Below are positions 8,194 through 15,594 of a stretch of 64,000 nt of DNA, in pieces. A program made the position numbers and the translations under genes. Origin of the DNA: Sphingomonas sp. URHD0057. GTDB lineage: Bacteria; Pseudomonadota; Alphaproteobacteria; Sphingomonadales; Sphingomonadaceae. Location of the stretch: NCBI RefSeq assembly GCF_000620665.1, contig NZ_JIAU01000006.1:248001-312000 (forward strand). The letters run 5' to 3'. The first letter of the stretch is position 1; every line of letters begins with the position of its first letter. The notes under the pieces are model-generated. The model saw only the letters and a list, made by a program, of their open reading frames with translations, was not told the origin of the DNA and did no database searches.

Positions 8194-8687
8194 CGCGCAC
8201 CCATCAGTTCAAGCAATGTCGTGCGGCCCCGCGCCAGCCGGCTGGCGACCGTGCCCATAGGCAGGCCGAGCATGTCGGCCGTCTCCTGGTAGCCGAAGCC
8301 TTCGACCAGGATCAGCGCGACGATCTCGCGCTGCTCTTCCGGCAGCCGTTCCATGGCGTCCATCGCCCGGTGCAGCTCGACCGAAGCCTCGAGGCCGCCC
8401 TCCGGCTCCGCCGCTACTCGCTCAGCAGCCTCCGGCGGGGCTTCGAACCGCTCCTTGCGGGTCCGGCTGCGCAGGCCATCGATCCACTGGTTACGCATGA
8501 TCTTAAACATCCAGCTGTCGAGCCGCGTCCCCCGCTGCCATTGCGAGCGCGAGCGCAGCGCTCGCTCGACCGTCGACTGGGCGAGGTCGTCGGCGTCGTC
8601 GCGGTTGCGGCTCAAGGAGTGCGCGAAGCGCCTCAGCCGCGGCAGCATCGCGGCGATTTGCACATCGAATGACGCGCTTTGATCCAT
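8190..8687 (-). CDS. ECF-family RNA polymerase sigma factor
   Basis: A 165-residue sigma factor. Region 2 is at about residues 10-75 (LPRLRRFAHSLSRNRDDADDLAQSTVERAL, then RLDSWMFKIMRNQWIDGLR). Region 4 is at about 110-160 (MDAMERLPEEQREIVALILVEGFGYQETADMLGLPMGTVASRLARGR). There is no C-terminal extension. It is co-transcribed with its anti-sigma factor and diverges from the lipoprotein/secretion genes. A motif shared with those genes lies 20 bases upstream of its start, suggesting autoregulation. Confidence 0.92.
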   Translation of the reverse strand: MDQSASFDVQIAAMLPRLRRFAHSLSRNRDDADDLAQSTVERALRSRSQWQRGTRLDSWMFKIMRNQWIDGLRSRTRKERFEAPPEAAERVAAEPEGGLEASVELHRAMDAMERLPEEQREIVALILVEGFGYQETADMLGLPMGTVASRLARGRTTLLELMGAR

Positions 8688-8706
8688 TCGTTTTCATGCC
8701 TCGGAA

Positions 8707-8733
8707 AACGCCACAACCGGGACGTTTCATCCC
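8707..8733 (-). promoter_or_regulatory. Candidate ECF-dependent promoter of the sigma operon
   Basis: On the minus strand the sequence is GGGATGAAAC, 13 bases, then CGTTTTC. The same GAAAC-N13-CGTT arrangement appears before three surface genes at 8813, 11154 and 12717. The CGTT ends 19 bases upstream of the sigma start codon. A 13-base spacer is shorter than usual for ECF promoters, so the exact -35 and -10 boundaries are uncertain. Confidence 0.6.
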
Positions 8734-8812
8734 GACCCGAGCAAGCCCAGTAAACGCCATTTCGGAGCAAGGGTCCACCGCCCGAGTCCAGTTTCGGGAC
8801 ACCGGCGGCCGA

Positions 8813-8834
8813 GGAACCTAGGATAATTTACGTT
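8813..8834 (+). promoter_or_regulatory. Candidate ECF-dependent promoter of the lipoprotein/ShlB operon
   Basis: GGAAC (8813-8817), 13 bases, CGTT (8831-8834). This gives a 5' leader of about 45 bases before ATG 8886. It has the same geometry as the sites at 8707, 11154 and 12717. Confidence 0.55.
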
Positions 8835-8885
8835 AGTTTCATCGTTTAACCGGTTATATTCTCACGGGTTATGGAGGGCCGAACA

Positions 8886-9500
8886 ATGTCCTTGCACCTT
8901 GGTTTGCTGCGCCTCCTGCCGGCTGTTGCCCTCGCGGGCTGCTCAACCGCCCATGAATTTCGCGTCGCTTCCGTCGGCAGCGGCTCGGGTTCAGCCGCGG
9001 CGGCACCAAGCGGCCCGGCCCCTTCGGTGCGACCGCCAAGCGTCGTCTCCGGGAACGTTATTCTCGGGCGCGGCGCCGGCGTGGTGCCGGCCGCCGCCCA
9101 TCCCGGCATAGTCCGTGGCACCGTGACCGGCGTGCTCGGCCCAACCGGCCAGACGCTCGTGCAGCTGCGCAACGGCACGTCGCTCCTCGTCAATGCGGTC
9201 GGCGGCGCGCTCGGCGATGTGGTTTCGATTAATCTCGCTCAAGGCCAGGTTGTGGGGGGGCCGACGTCCCTCATCGGCGTCAGCATTGGCGGCGGCACGC
9301 ACTCGAACGGTGGTCAGTTGGTCGGCGTTTCGGTCGGCGGCGCCCTTATCGGAGGGAGCGGCGGCGGATCGAGTTCACTGCTTCCGGTCAACGCCGGTCA
9401 GGCGCTCGGCACGGTCTCATCGAGTGTGACAAAAATTACCCAGCCTGTTACGTCCGCGGTGACTACGCTCGGTGGCGCCTTAACTCATCTCTGCTGCTAA
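8886..9500 (+). CDS. Gly/Ser/Val-rich lipoprotein of the ECF-controlled cluster
   Basis: A 204-residue predicted lipoprotein. ATG 8886 has GGAGG eight bases upstream. The signal peptide ends with lipobox LAGC. The mature part is low in charge and rich in Gly, Val, Ser and Thr, with short repeats such as LIGVSIGGGTHSNGG and LVGVSVGGALIGG, and ends in two cysteines. The pattern recalls the LN-repeat protein further downstream and the N-terminal region of the neighbouring protease (SAVTTLGG against IGTVTTIT). It could be an outer-membrane anchor or chaperone for the secreted product; no family is recognised. It lies 46 bases before the ShlB-like gene. Confidence 0.75.
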   Translation: MSLHLGLLRLLPAVALAGCSTAHEFRVASVGSGSGSAAAAPSGPAPSVRPPSVVSGNVILGRGAGVVPAAAHPGIVRGTVTGVLGPTGQTLVQLRNGTSLLVNAVGGALGDVVSINLAQGQVVGGPTSLIGVSIGGGTHSNGGQLVGVSVGGALIGGSGGGSSSLLPVNAGQALGTVSSSVTKITQPVTSAVTTLGGALTHLCC

Positions 9501-9502
9501 TC

Positions 9503-9518
9503 GTTGTTTTCAAACAAC
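9503..9518. promoter_or_regulatory. Perfect 7-bp inverted repeat between lipoprotein and ShlB-like genes
   Basis: GTTGTTT, a 2-base centre and AAACAAC form a palindrome just after the lipoprotein stop. It may be a weak intra-operon hairpin or an operator. It lacks a T tract long enough for a terminator. Confidence 0.3.
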
Positions 9519-9546
9519 AATTTGGCTGCGTTGGAACGGAGGGGGA

Positions 9547-11121
9547 ATGATCCACGGAGTAGTCGCAGCTGCGGCTGCCGCGGCGATGCAGCCGAACCCG
9601 ATCGCCAATGAGCGGATCGATCAGCGCCCGCCCGCAACGCGCCTGACGCCGCCGCCGCCGCGCCCGCGCCCAACTGTTGCTCCCTCCGGCGCCGAGACGG
9701 TCATCAAGACCATCAAGTTCGACGGCGTCGAAGCGCCGAACGTCGTGGCCGCGGCGGCGGCGCCGTTCGTCGGCCGCCCCGCGACGCACGACACCTTGAT
9801 CGCCCTCGCCGGGGCGCTGTCCGATGCCTATGAGCGCAGCAACGTCGCGCTCTACACCGTCTCGATCCCCGACCAGGATTTCGCCGACGGCGTTGTCGTC
9901 GTCGACCTTGCCGAGGGCTGGGTCGATTCGATCGCCGTGAAGAACGCCAACCCGAAAGCTTTCCCGCTCCTCACCGCCCGCGCCTCGAAGCTGGTTGGTG
10001 AAAAGCCGCTCAGTCGCGCGCACTATGAGCGTCAATCCTCGCTGATCCAATCGATCCCCGGCCTCAAGCTCGACGCGAGCTTCGAAAACCCCGAGGGCGA
10101 CGATTCGGTGCAGCTTGTGCTGACCCCGCACCAGAAGCGCGCCGAGGCCGCGTTCGGAGTCAACAATCGCGGCCCTCATTTGCTCGGCGACCTGGTGATG
10201 CAGGGCGGGCTCGATTTCTATCGGCTGCTGACCGACGGCGACCGCCTCAGCTTCAGCGGCTACGGAACCTTCGATCTCAAGCATTACCGCGCCGCCGACG
10301 CCGCTTATGCGGTCCCGCTCGGGATCGACGGAATGACCCTGACCGCGACCGGCGGCTGGCTCCGGACCAAGGCGCGGCACATCGATATCCGAGGGACCGC
10401 CAAGTTCGCCGGCCTGACCCTGACCTACCCGCTGTTGCGCCGCGCCCGGCAGGCCGCCGACGTTAGCTTCGCGGTGGACGGCGTGAACAGCAACAACGCG
10501 CTGTTCGGGAACGTCTTCGCGACCGAGCGCTCGCGCGCTGCCCGGCTCGCCGGCTCCTTTGTCGCCGCCAGTGAGCGGCACAACTTCAGAGCTTCGGTCG
10601 CGCTGTCGCGCGGCCTCGACATCTTCAACCCCAACGCCGGCGATACCGACGGCGAGGTCGGATTCACCAAGGTCAACGCGAGCGCCGCTCTCGAAACCCT
10701 GCTCGCGGCGCGCCTGCTCGGCCGCGTCCAGGGCGTGCTTCAGTATAGCGGGGACCGGCTTCCTGCCGCGGAGCTAATGTCCGCCGGCGGCGCCGATCTC
10801 GGCCGCGCCTTCGACACCGGCATCGTCACGGGCGACAAGGGCATCGGCGGGCTGGTCGAGCTGGCCTACCAGCCGGTCCGCGCCGCCGACTTCGACAAGA
10901 GCGAGGTCTACCTTTTCGCCGACGCCGCCGACGTCACGGTGCATCGCCGCCTCGGCTTCCCCCGGCAAAGCTTCAGCCTCGCCTCGGCGGGCGGCGGCGT
11001 TCGCGCCAGGTACAAGGACCGGATGCAGCTGGGGGTTGAGGGTGCCGCGGTGCTGAACCGCCCCTATTCGGCGTACACCAAGAACGTCCGCGCCTCGGTC
11101 TATTACACGGTTCAGTTTTGA
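9547..11121 (+). CDS. ShlB/FhaC/HecB-type outer-membrane transporter (TpsB-like)
   Basis: A 524-residue transporter. It has a short hydrophobic N-terminus, a proline-rich linker (PPPPRPRP), POTRA-type periplasmic domains (about 50-200, with IKTIKFDGVEAPN and VVDLAEGWVDSIAV), then a 16-strand-type barrel ending in YYTVQF with a terminal Phe. Two-partner secretion transporters export large beta-helical proteins. The barrel loop motif normally reading VRGY/F is LGRAF here (G419-F422), followed by GDKG, so the tip of loop L6 has diverged. GGAGGGGGA directly precedes ATG 9547. No passenger with a classical TPS domain is encoded nearby. Confidence 0.88.
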   Translation: MIHGVVAAAAAAAMQPNPIANERIDQRPPATRLTPPPPRPRPTVAPSGAETVIKTIKFDGVEAPNVVAAAAAPFVGRPATHDTLIALAGALSDAYERSNVALYTVSIPDQDFADGVVVVDLAEGWVDSIAVKNANPKAFPLLTARASKLVGEKPLSRAHYERQSSLIQSIPGLKLDASFENPEGDDSVQLVLTPHQKRAEAAFGVNNRGPHLLGDLVMQGGLDFYRLLTDGDRLSFSGYGTFDLKHYRAADAAYAVPLGIDGMTLTATGGWLRTKARHIDIRGTAKFAGLTLTYPLLRRARQAADVSFAVDGVNSNNALFGNVFATERSRAARLAGSFVAASERHNFRASVALSRGLDIFNPNAGDTDGEVGFTKVNASAALETLLAARLLGRVQGVLQYSGDRLPAAELMSAGGADLGRAFDTGIVTGDKGIGGLVELAYQPVRAADFDKSEVYLFADAADVTVHRRLGFPRQSFSLASAGGGVRARYKDRMQLGVEGAAVLNRPYSAYTKNVRASVYYTVQF

Positions 11122-11153
11122 GGTTGCCCGCGGGCCTCGGCAACAGCCGTGGA

Positions 11154-11175
11154 GAAACTGCGGCGACCGAGCGTT
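11154..11175 (+). promoter_or_regulatory. Candidate ECF-dependent promoter of the S8 protease
   Basis: GAAAC (11154-11158), 13 bases, CGTT (11172-11175), 23 bases before ATG 11199. It has the same spacing as the other three sites in this cluster. Confidence 0.55.
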
Positions 11176-11198
11176 CTGCGTGTTGAAGGGTCTGCTCG

Positions 11199-12692
11199 AT
11201 GCGGCACTTTGACTTCAGGTGGGGCGGAGCCGTCGCGGCATTGCTCGCCGCGAGCGCCGACGCGCAACTCCTTTCCCAGGCGCCTCTGAAGCCTGTCGTC
11301 ACGCAGACTCTTCAGGCGACGAAGTCGGCGACGCAAAAGGTCCTGGCCGCGCCCCAGACTTTGGTCCCGGCCGTCAGCAATCTCGTCCCCAAAGTAACCA
11401 ACCAGCTCACCAACATTGTCGGCAACACGATCGGCACGGTCACGACCATCACCTCGCCCTTGCTCAAGGCGCCGTTGTCGCACCCGGCTTCCGTGGTCAC
11501 GATATCGTCGCCGACGCTCGCCCCAACTGGCGGCAAAGCCGTTGCTCCTTTGACCCGATTTAGCGGCGTGCGCCTCCAGCCTTTGGCCCCTGCTCCGACC
11601 CTGACCGAAGCGTCCCTCGCCAACACTCGCATCCAGCGGCTGCGCATGCTCATCGGCGGTAGTGGCGACCGGCTCGACACCGACGACCTCGGCCGTCCCA
11701 TCGTTCGCGGCCAGATTCTGCTGCTCGACGCCGATCCAGCCTCCCTCGCGCGGCTCCGGCGCGGCGGCTTCCGAATCCTCGCTGACGTCGCCGACGCCGA
11801 GCTCGGCTTTCGCCGCACGACTCTCGCTGCCCCCGCCGGCAAGTCCGCGCGGGACGCACTTCGCGAGGCGTGTGCCGATTGGCCCTCGCTCGAAGCGGAC
11901 TTCGACCATGTTTACGAGCCCGCCGGGGGCCCGCTTCACCCCGGCGGAACGCTCGCTGCAAGCACCTCGGCGCGAACCGGCACCGTGATCGGCATGATCG
12001 ACGGCGGGGTTGCGTCGCATCCCGCCATCGCCGGCCGCATCCTCGACCAGCACGGTTTTGCCGGCCCTCCGGCCGCCACCGGGCACGGGACATCGGTGGC
12101 CTCGCTGATGGTCGGCAAGCAAGGCCGCTTCTCGGGTGCGGCCGCGGGCGCGTCGCTCCTCGTCGCCGACGTTTACGGGCCGGGCCGCGAGGCCGGGTCG
12201 GCGAACGCCATCGCCGATGCCTTGAGCTGGCTCGCCGCGAAGCGGGTGCCGGTGATCAACGTCAGCCTCGTCGGCCCGCCCAACCAGCTGATCCGCCGCG
12301 CCATCGCCGCCGTGCAGCGCAAGGGCATCGTCGTCGTCGCCGCCGTCGGCAACGACGGCCCCGCCTCGCCCCCGCAATTCCCCGCATCCTTTCCGGGCGT
12401 GGTCTCGGTCACCGGCGTCGATCGGCAGGGGGTAGCCCTGTTCGAATCGGGCAACGCCACGCACATCGACTTCGCCGCCCCCGGGACCGACCTCGCGGCC
12501 GCGAGTCAGGCCGGCGGCTACACCAGCGTCCGCGGGACGAGTTTCGCGGCTCCGCTGGTCGCCGGACGCCTTGCGGTCGTGGGATCCCTGCAAAGGCTGA
12601 CGGCCGAGGCGCTCCCCGGCAAAGGCCGGATCGGACGCGGCATCGTCTGCGCCCGCTGCGGCATCGATCCGCGCCTGCTCGCGGCCCGATGA
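11199..12692 (+). CDS. Secreted subtilisin-like serine peptidase (S8)
   Basis: A 497-residue protein with a signal peptide (AVAALLAASADAQ). It has a ~200-residue N-terminal part of low complexity followed by a propeptide-like domain, and then an S8 catalytic domain. The triad is visible: D268 in GMIDGGV, H296 in GHGTSVASL and S448 in RGTSFAAPLVAG, with the oxyanion Asn385 in AAVGNDGP. The C-terminus carries a CARCG motif. No autotransporter barrel is attached. Its position between a ShlB-like transporter and the LN-repeat protein suggests that it processes the exported protein at the surface. Confidence 0.9.
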   Translation: MRHFDFRWGGAVAALLAASADAQLLSQAPLKPVVTQTLQATKSATQKVLAAPQTLVPAVSNLVPKVTNQLTNIVGNTIGTVTTITSPLLKAPLSHPASVVTISSPTLAPTGGKAVAPLTRFSGVRLQPLAPAPTLTEASLANTRIQRLRMLIGGSGDRLDTDDLGRPIVRGQILLLDADPASLARLRRGGFRILADVADAELGFRRTTLAAPAGKSARDALREACADWPSLEADFDHVYEPAGGPLHPGGTLAASTSARTGTVIGMIDGGVASHPAIAGRILDQHGFAGPPAATGHGTSVASLMVGKQGRFSGAAAGASLLVADVYGPGREAGSANAIADALSWLAAKRVPVINVSLVGPPNQLIRRAIAAVQRKGIVVVAAVGNDGPASPPQFPASFPGVVSVTGVDRQGVALFESGNATHIDFAAPGTDLAAASQAGGYTSVRGTSFAAPLVAGRLAVVGSLQRLTAEALPGKGRIGRGIVCARCGIDPRLLAAR

Positions 12693-12716
12693 GCAATCCC
12701 AATCAATAATCGGGAT

Positions 12717-12738
12717 GAAATCGGCAACCGCTGCCGTT
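12717..12738 (+). promoter_or_regulatory. Candidate ECF-dependent promoter of the LN-repeat gene
   Basis: GAAAT (12717-12721; in context GGGATGAAAT), 13 bases, CGTT (12735-12738). GGGATGAAA is identical to the upstream half of the sigma gene site. The leader is about 45 bases and contains a small hairpin (AAGGGC...GCCCTT, about 12749-12769). Confidence 0.58.
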
Positions 12739-12788
12739 CTCCTCTGTGAAGGGCACGACTGAAGCCCTTTCGGTGAAGGAGAACGATA

Positions 12789-13787
12789 ATGACGAAGTTC
12801 ATCCTGATCGCCGGGGGCGCGATCATCCTCCCAACTATGCCCCTGCTGGCCCACGGTAACTCGAGCGGCGGCTCGACCACCGGCGGCACGACCACTTCAG
12901 GGTTGAAGACGGGAACCCTCGTCAATGTTTCGATCCTGAACGCCAAGGCACCGACCGCGCGCAGCGCGATCAGCGTGTCGGCCCTCAATCGGACCGCACA
13001 GCCGAAGGGCCGCGTCGTCGACGTGTCCGTGCTCAACGGCTACCGCGTGAAATCGATGGGCGGCACCATGCCCGGCACGGGCACCGGCAGTGGCAGTGGC
13101 AGTGGCAACCATGGCCATGGCTATGGCCACGGCGGCATCACCATGGGCAACCTCGGCAACGCCAGTCTTGCCAACGTCCGGATCGGCAGCGCCGGAATGG
13201 GCCACGGCATCGGGCCCAGCGCGGTGAAGGTGTCGGCGCTGAACGCCCATTCAGGCTCAGCTGGACGGGTCGCCAACGTGTCCATCCTGAACGGCACCGG
13301 ACCCAAGGGACACAGCCTGGTCAACGTTGCCGCACTGAACGGCAAGGCCGGCAACGCGGGCCGCGTCGCTAACGTCTCGGTGTTGAACGGCAGCGGCTCG
13401 ACGGGCCACAGCCTGGTCAACGTCGCCGCGCTCAACAAGCACGGCGGGACTGCCGGACGCGTGGCGAACGTCTCGATCCTCAACGGGACCGGCACCAAGG
13501 GCCATAGCTTGGTCAACGTCGCCGCGCTCAACGGCGGCAACGGCTCGGCCGGCCAGATCGTCAACGTGGCGGTGCTGAACGGTAGCGGCGGAACCGGCGG
13601 ATCAGGCGGAACCGGCGGATCAGGCGGAACCGGCGGATCAGGCGGAACCGGCGGAGGCGGAACCGGCGGAGGCGGAACCGGTGGTGGCGGCGGCACCGGC
13701 GGCACCGGCGGACAGGGCGGCCCGGGCGCTCAGCACGGCCGCTACCTCCCCGGCCACCCGGACTGGAACCGCCCGAACAGCCGATAG
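12789..13787 (+). CDS. Secreted 'LN-repeat' protein with glycine-rich C-terminus
   Basis: A 332-residue exported protein with a signal peptide cleaved near PLLAHG. At least eleven copies of a V-x-V-x-x-LN motif occur. The central region is four copies of a 32-residue double unit, for example GHSLVNVAALNGKAGNA followed by GRVANVSVLNGSGST, where small residues alternate with beta-prone ones. That is the pattern of a beta-solenoid fibre. It is followed by a (GGTGGS)n stretch encoded by an 18-bp DNA repeat and a short C-terminus ending HPDWNRPNSR. No known family is recognised. It is the likely main product of the ECF-controlled cluster: a surface fibre or matrix protein. GGAGAACGATA precedes the ATG. 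Confidence 0.82.
   Translation: MTKFILIAGGAIILPTMPLLAHGNSSGGSTTGGTTTSGLKTGTLVNVSILNAKAPTARSAISVSALNRTAQPKGRVVDVSVLNGYRVKSMGGTMPGTGTGSGSGSGNHGHGYGHGGITMGNLGNASLANVRIGSAGMGHGIGPSAVKVSALNAHSGSAGRVANVSILNGTGPKGHSLVNVAALNGKAGNAGRVANVSVLNGSGSTGHSLVNVAALNKHGGTAGRVANVSILNGTGTKGHSLVNVAALNGGNGSAGQIVNVAVLNGSGGTGGSGGTGGSGGTGGSGGTGGGGTGGGGTGGGGGTGGTGGQGGPGAQHGRYLPGHPDWNRPNSR
13587..13690 (+). repeat. Short tandem repeats inside the LN-repeat gene
   Basis: Three exact copies of the 18-base unit GGCGGAACCGGCGGATCA (13587-13640) are followed by 15-base variants GGCGGAACCGGCGGA. All are multiples of three, so changes in copy number keep the frame and would only alter the length of the Gly-rich tail. Confidence 0.9.
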
Positions 13788-13813
13788 CGAAGCAACCAAT
13801 TTTCGATCATCCT

Positions 13814-13854
13814 GGCCCGCCGCGCAAAGTGCCGCAGCGGCGGGCCTTCTTTTT
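13814..13854 (+). terminator. Strong rho-independent terminator after the LN-repeat gene
   Basis: GGCCCGCCGC and GCGGCGGGCC form a perfect 10-bp stem around a 13-base loop, followed by TTCTTTTT. It closes the ECF-controlled cluster. Confidence 0.9.
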
Positions 13855-13901
13855 GCCTTCCGAGATTGCCGAGCGCGGCTGGCGCTGCGACACTCGCCGG
13901 C

Positions 13902-14378
13902 ATGACCGATCTCACCATCCGCCCGGCCGCCGAAGCCGACTTGCCCGCGATCGGCAGACTCGGCGCAGCGCTGGTCGCCGAGCATCACGAGTTCGATCCG
14001 CTGCGCTTCCTCGCCCCGCTCCCCGACATTGCCGAACGCTACGCCCAGTTCATCGGCAGCCGGCTCGGCAACTCGGATGCGGTCGTCCTCGTTGCCGAGC
14101 GCAATGGCGTTCTCGGTTACACCTTCGCCACCCTCGAAGGCTTCGATTTCATGGCGCTGCGCGGTCCGGCCGGCGTGATCCAGGACATCATCGTCGACGA
14201 GCGCGCGCGGCGCCAGGGCATCGCGCGGGTCTTGCTCGAGGCATTGTTCGCCAGGCTTGCCGCCCAGGGCGCGCCGCGCATCGTCCTCTCGACCGCGCAA
14301 AAGAATCTCGGCGCGCAGGCGCTGTTCGAGAGCGAGGGCTTCCGCCGCACCATGATCGAGATGACCCGCGAGCTTTAA
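13902..14378 (+). CDS. GNAT-family N-acetyltransferase
   Basis: A 158-residue acetyltransferase. It has TIRPAAEADLPAIGRL at the N-terminus, VQDIIVDE-like beta4 (GVIQDIIVDERARRQGIARVLLEALF) with the acetyl-CoA-binding RxxGxA loop, and the C-terminal ALFESEGFRRT. The substrate is unknown. ATG 13902 is preferred over an upstream TTG. It lies downstream of the cluster terminator. Confidence 0.88.
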   Translation: MTDLTIRPAAEADLPAIGRLGAALVAEHHEFDPLRFLAPLPDIAERYAQFIGSRLGNSDAVVLVAERNGVLGYTFATLEGFDFMALRGPAGVIQDIIVDERARRQGIARVLLEALFARLAAQGAPRIVLSTAQKNLGAQALFESEGFRRTMIEMTREL

Positions 14379-14422
14379 CCCAGGCGTTTGACCCGGCCCG
14401 ATCCTCCGCCTAGCGCGGAGCC

Positions 14423-15133
14423 ATGTTGTCCTGGTTTCGCGGGCGTTGGCTCGACATCGTCACCGCCATCTACATCTACAACGAGCATCGCGGCTACACC
14501 GCGATCGACAAGGTGCTCTATGCTGTCAGGCGGCATTTCCCCGACGACACCCAATTCATTGCGCAGGTCGAGCGCCACCGCGCCGACGAGCACAAGCACT
14601 ATCTGATGTTCAAGCGCTGGTTCGAAAAGCGTGGGGTCATGCCGCTCGCCATCGACCGCACCTGCGGCCACATCGACCGCTTCGTCGAGCTGGTCTTCGG
14701 CAAGCGCATCGACGACCTCGATCTCGACAAGTTCATCGAGCAGGGCAATTTCGCCGAGCTGTGCCGGGTCATCTCGCTGACCGAGCAGCGCGGTTATCGC
14801 CAGATCGAGATCCTGCTCCGTCATCCGGGCGTGCTCGAGGACCGCTCGCTGACCAAGATCTTCCGCGTCATCAAGCAGGACGAGCCGAGCCACTGGGCGC
14901 CCTACGACGGCTGGATCGAGCGGCACGGCAGCCGCGATCCCAGATGGTGGGAGCGCGCGATCGACGGCTTCATCCATTCCGAGCTGCTGTTCTTGAAGCT
15001 CCCGATGCTGTTCGTGAACCCGGCGCTCAAGCGCCGGAGCGACTGGCCCGACGCCTCCGATCCGCCGAAAACGCAGGCGGCGCTCGCCGCGGCCGCGCCC
15101 GAGCTCGAGCTCGCCGAAGCAGGTCCGGTCTGA
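14423..15133 (+). CDS. Ferritin-like (di-iron) domain protein
   Basis: A 236-residue protein. Helices carry E and ExxH-type metal ligands: IYNEHRGYTAIDKVL, FIAQVERHRADEHKHYLMFKRWFE, LCRVISLTEQRGYRQIEILL and FRVIKQDEPSHWAPY. This resembles a ferritin-like four-helix di-iron fold. The chemistry is unknown. It is the first gene of an overlapping operon with a GtrA-like membrane protein and a glycosyltransferase, so a role in modifying a membrane lipid or glycan is conceivable (inference). Confidence 0.75.
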   Translation: MLSWFRGRWLDIVTAIYIYNEHRGYTAIDKVLYAVRRHFPDDTQFIAQVERHRADEHKHYLMFKRWFEKRGVMPLAIDRTCGHIDRFVELVFGKRIDDLDLDKFIEQGNFAELCRVISLTEQRGYRQIEILLRHPGVLEDRSLTKIFRVIKQDEPSHWAPYDGWIERHGSRDPRWWERAIDGFIHSELLFLKLPMLFVNPALKRRSDWPDASDPPKTQAALAAAAPELELAEAGPV

Positions 15134-15165
15134 CGAGCACGGAAGCGAAGCTGCTGCCCGAAGGC

Positions 15166-15594
15166 GTGGCGACTCCCGCCCGCCGCACCCGTCTCGTCGA
15201 CCGCCTGCTCAGCCGCCGCGGCGCTGTCCTTCTCGTCCGCAACACCGTCGTCAGCACCGGCGTGTTCCTGCTCGGCCTCGGGCTGCTGTGGCTGCTGGTC
15301 GAGGAGGCCGGGATGGCCAAGGTATCGGCGGCGGCGCTGTCCTTCCTCGCCGCCAACAGCGTTCACTATGTATTCGGCCGCACCTGGATCTATCGCGGCT
15401 CCGATCGGAAGGTGGTCGCGGGCTATGCCTATTTCCTCGTCAATGCGCTGGTCGGACTCGGAGTGACATTGTTGCTGTTCGCCGCCTTCCTCGCGCTCGG
15501 CATGCATTACATCCCGGCGCGGGTCGTGACGTCCGTCTTCGCCGGGCTCGTGCTGTTCGTGCTCAACGCAGTCCTCAACTTCCGCAGCCTGTGA
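15166..15594 (+). CDS. GtrA-family membrane protein
   Basis: A ~142-residue protein with four predicted membrane helices: VLLVRNTVVSTGVFLLGLGLL; AALSFLAANSVHYVFGRTWIY; AYFLVNALVGLGVTLLLFAAF; and VTSVFAGLVLFVLNAVLNFRSL. The GtrA family is thought to move polyprenyl-phosphate-linked sugars across the membrane. GTG 15166 is the best start I can find; the frame is open back into the ferritin-like gene. The stop overlaps the start of the glycosyltransferase (GTGA). Confidence 0.82.
   Translation: MATPARRTRLVDRLLSRRGAVLLVRNTVVSTGVFLLGLGLLWLLVEEAGMAKVSAAALSFLAANSVHYVFGRTWIYRGSDRKVVAGYAYFLVNALVGLGVTLLLFAAFLALGMHYIPARVVTSVFAGLVLFVLNAVLNFRSL

Noticed and set aside
8813-8846. EcfG general stress promoter (GGAAC-N16/17-CGTT)
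   Set aside because: The CGTT copies lie 13 and 25 bases from GGAAC; neither fits the EcfG spacing. The 13-base geometry shared with three other sites is the better explanation.
13587-13690. Short repeats resembling a CRISPR array
   Set aside because: The repeats are adjacent without spacers and in frame, encoding GGTGGS units.
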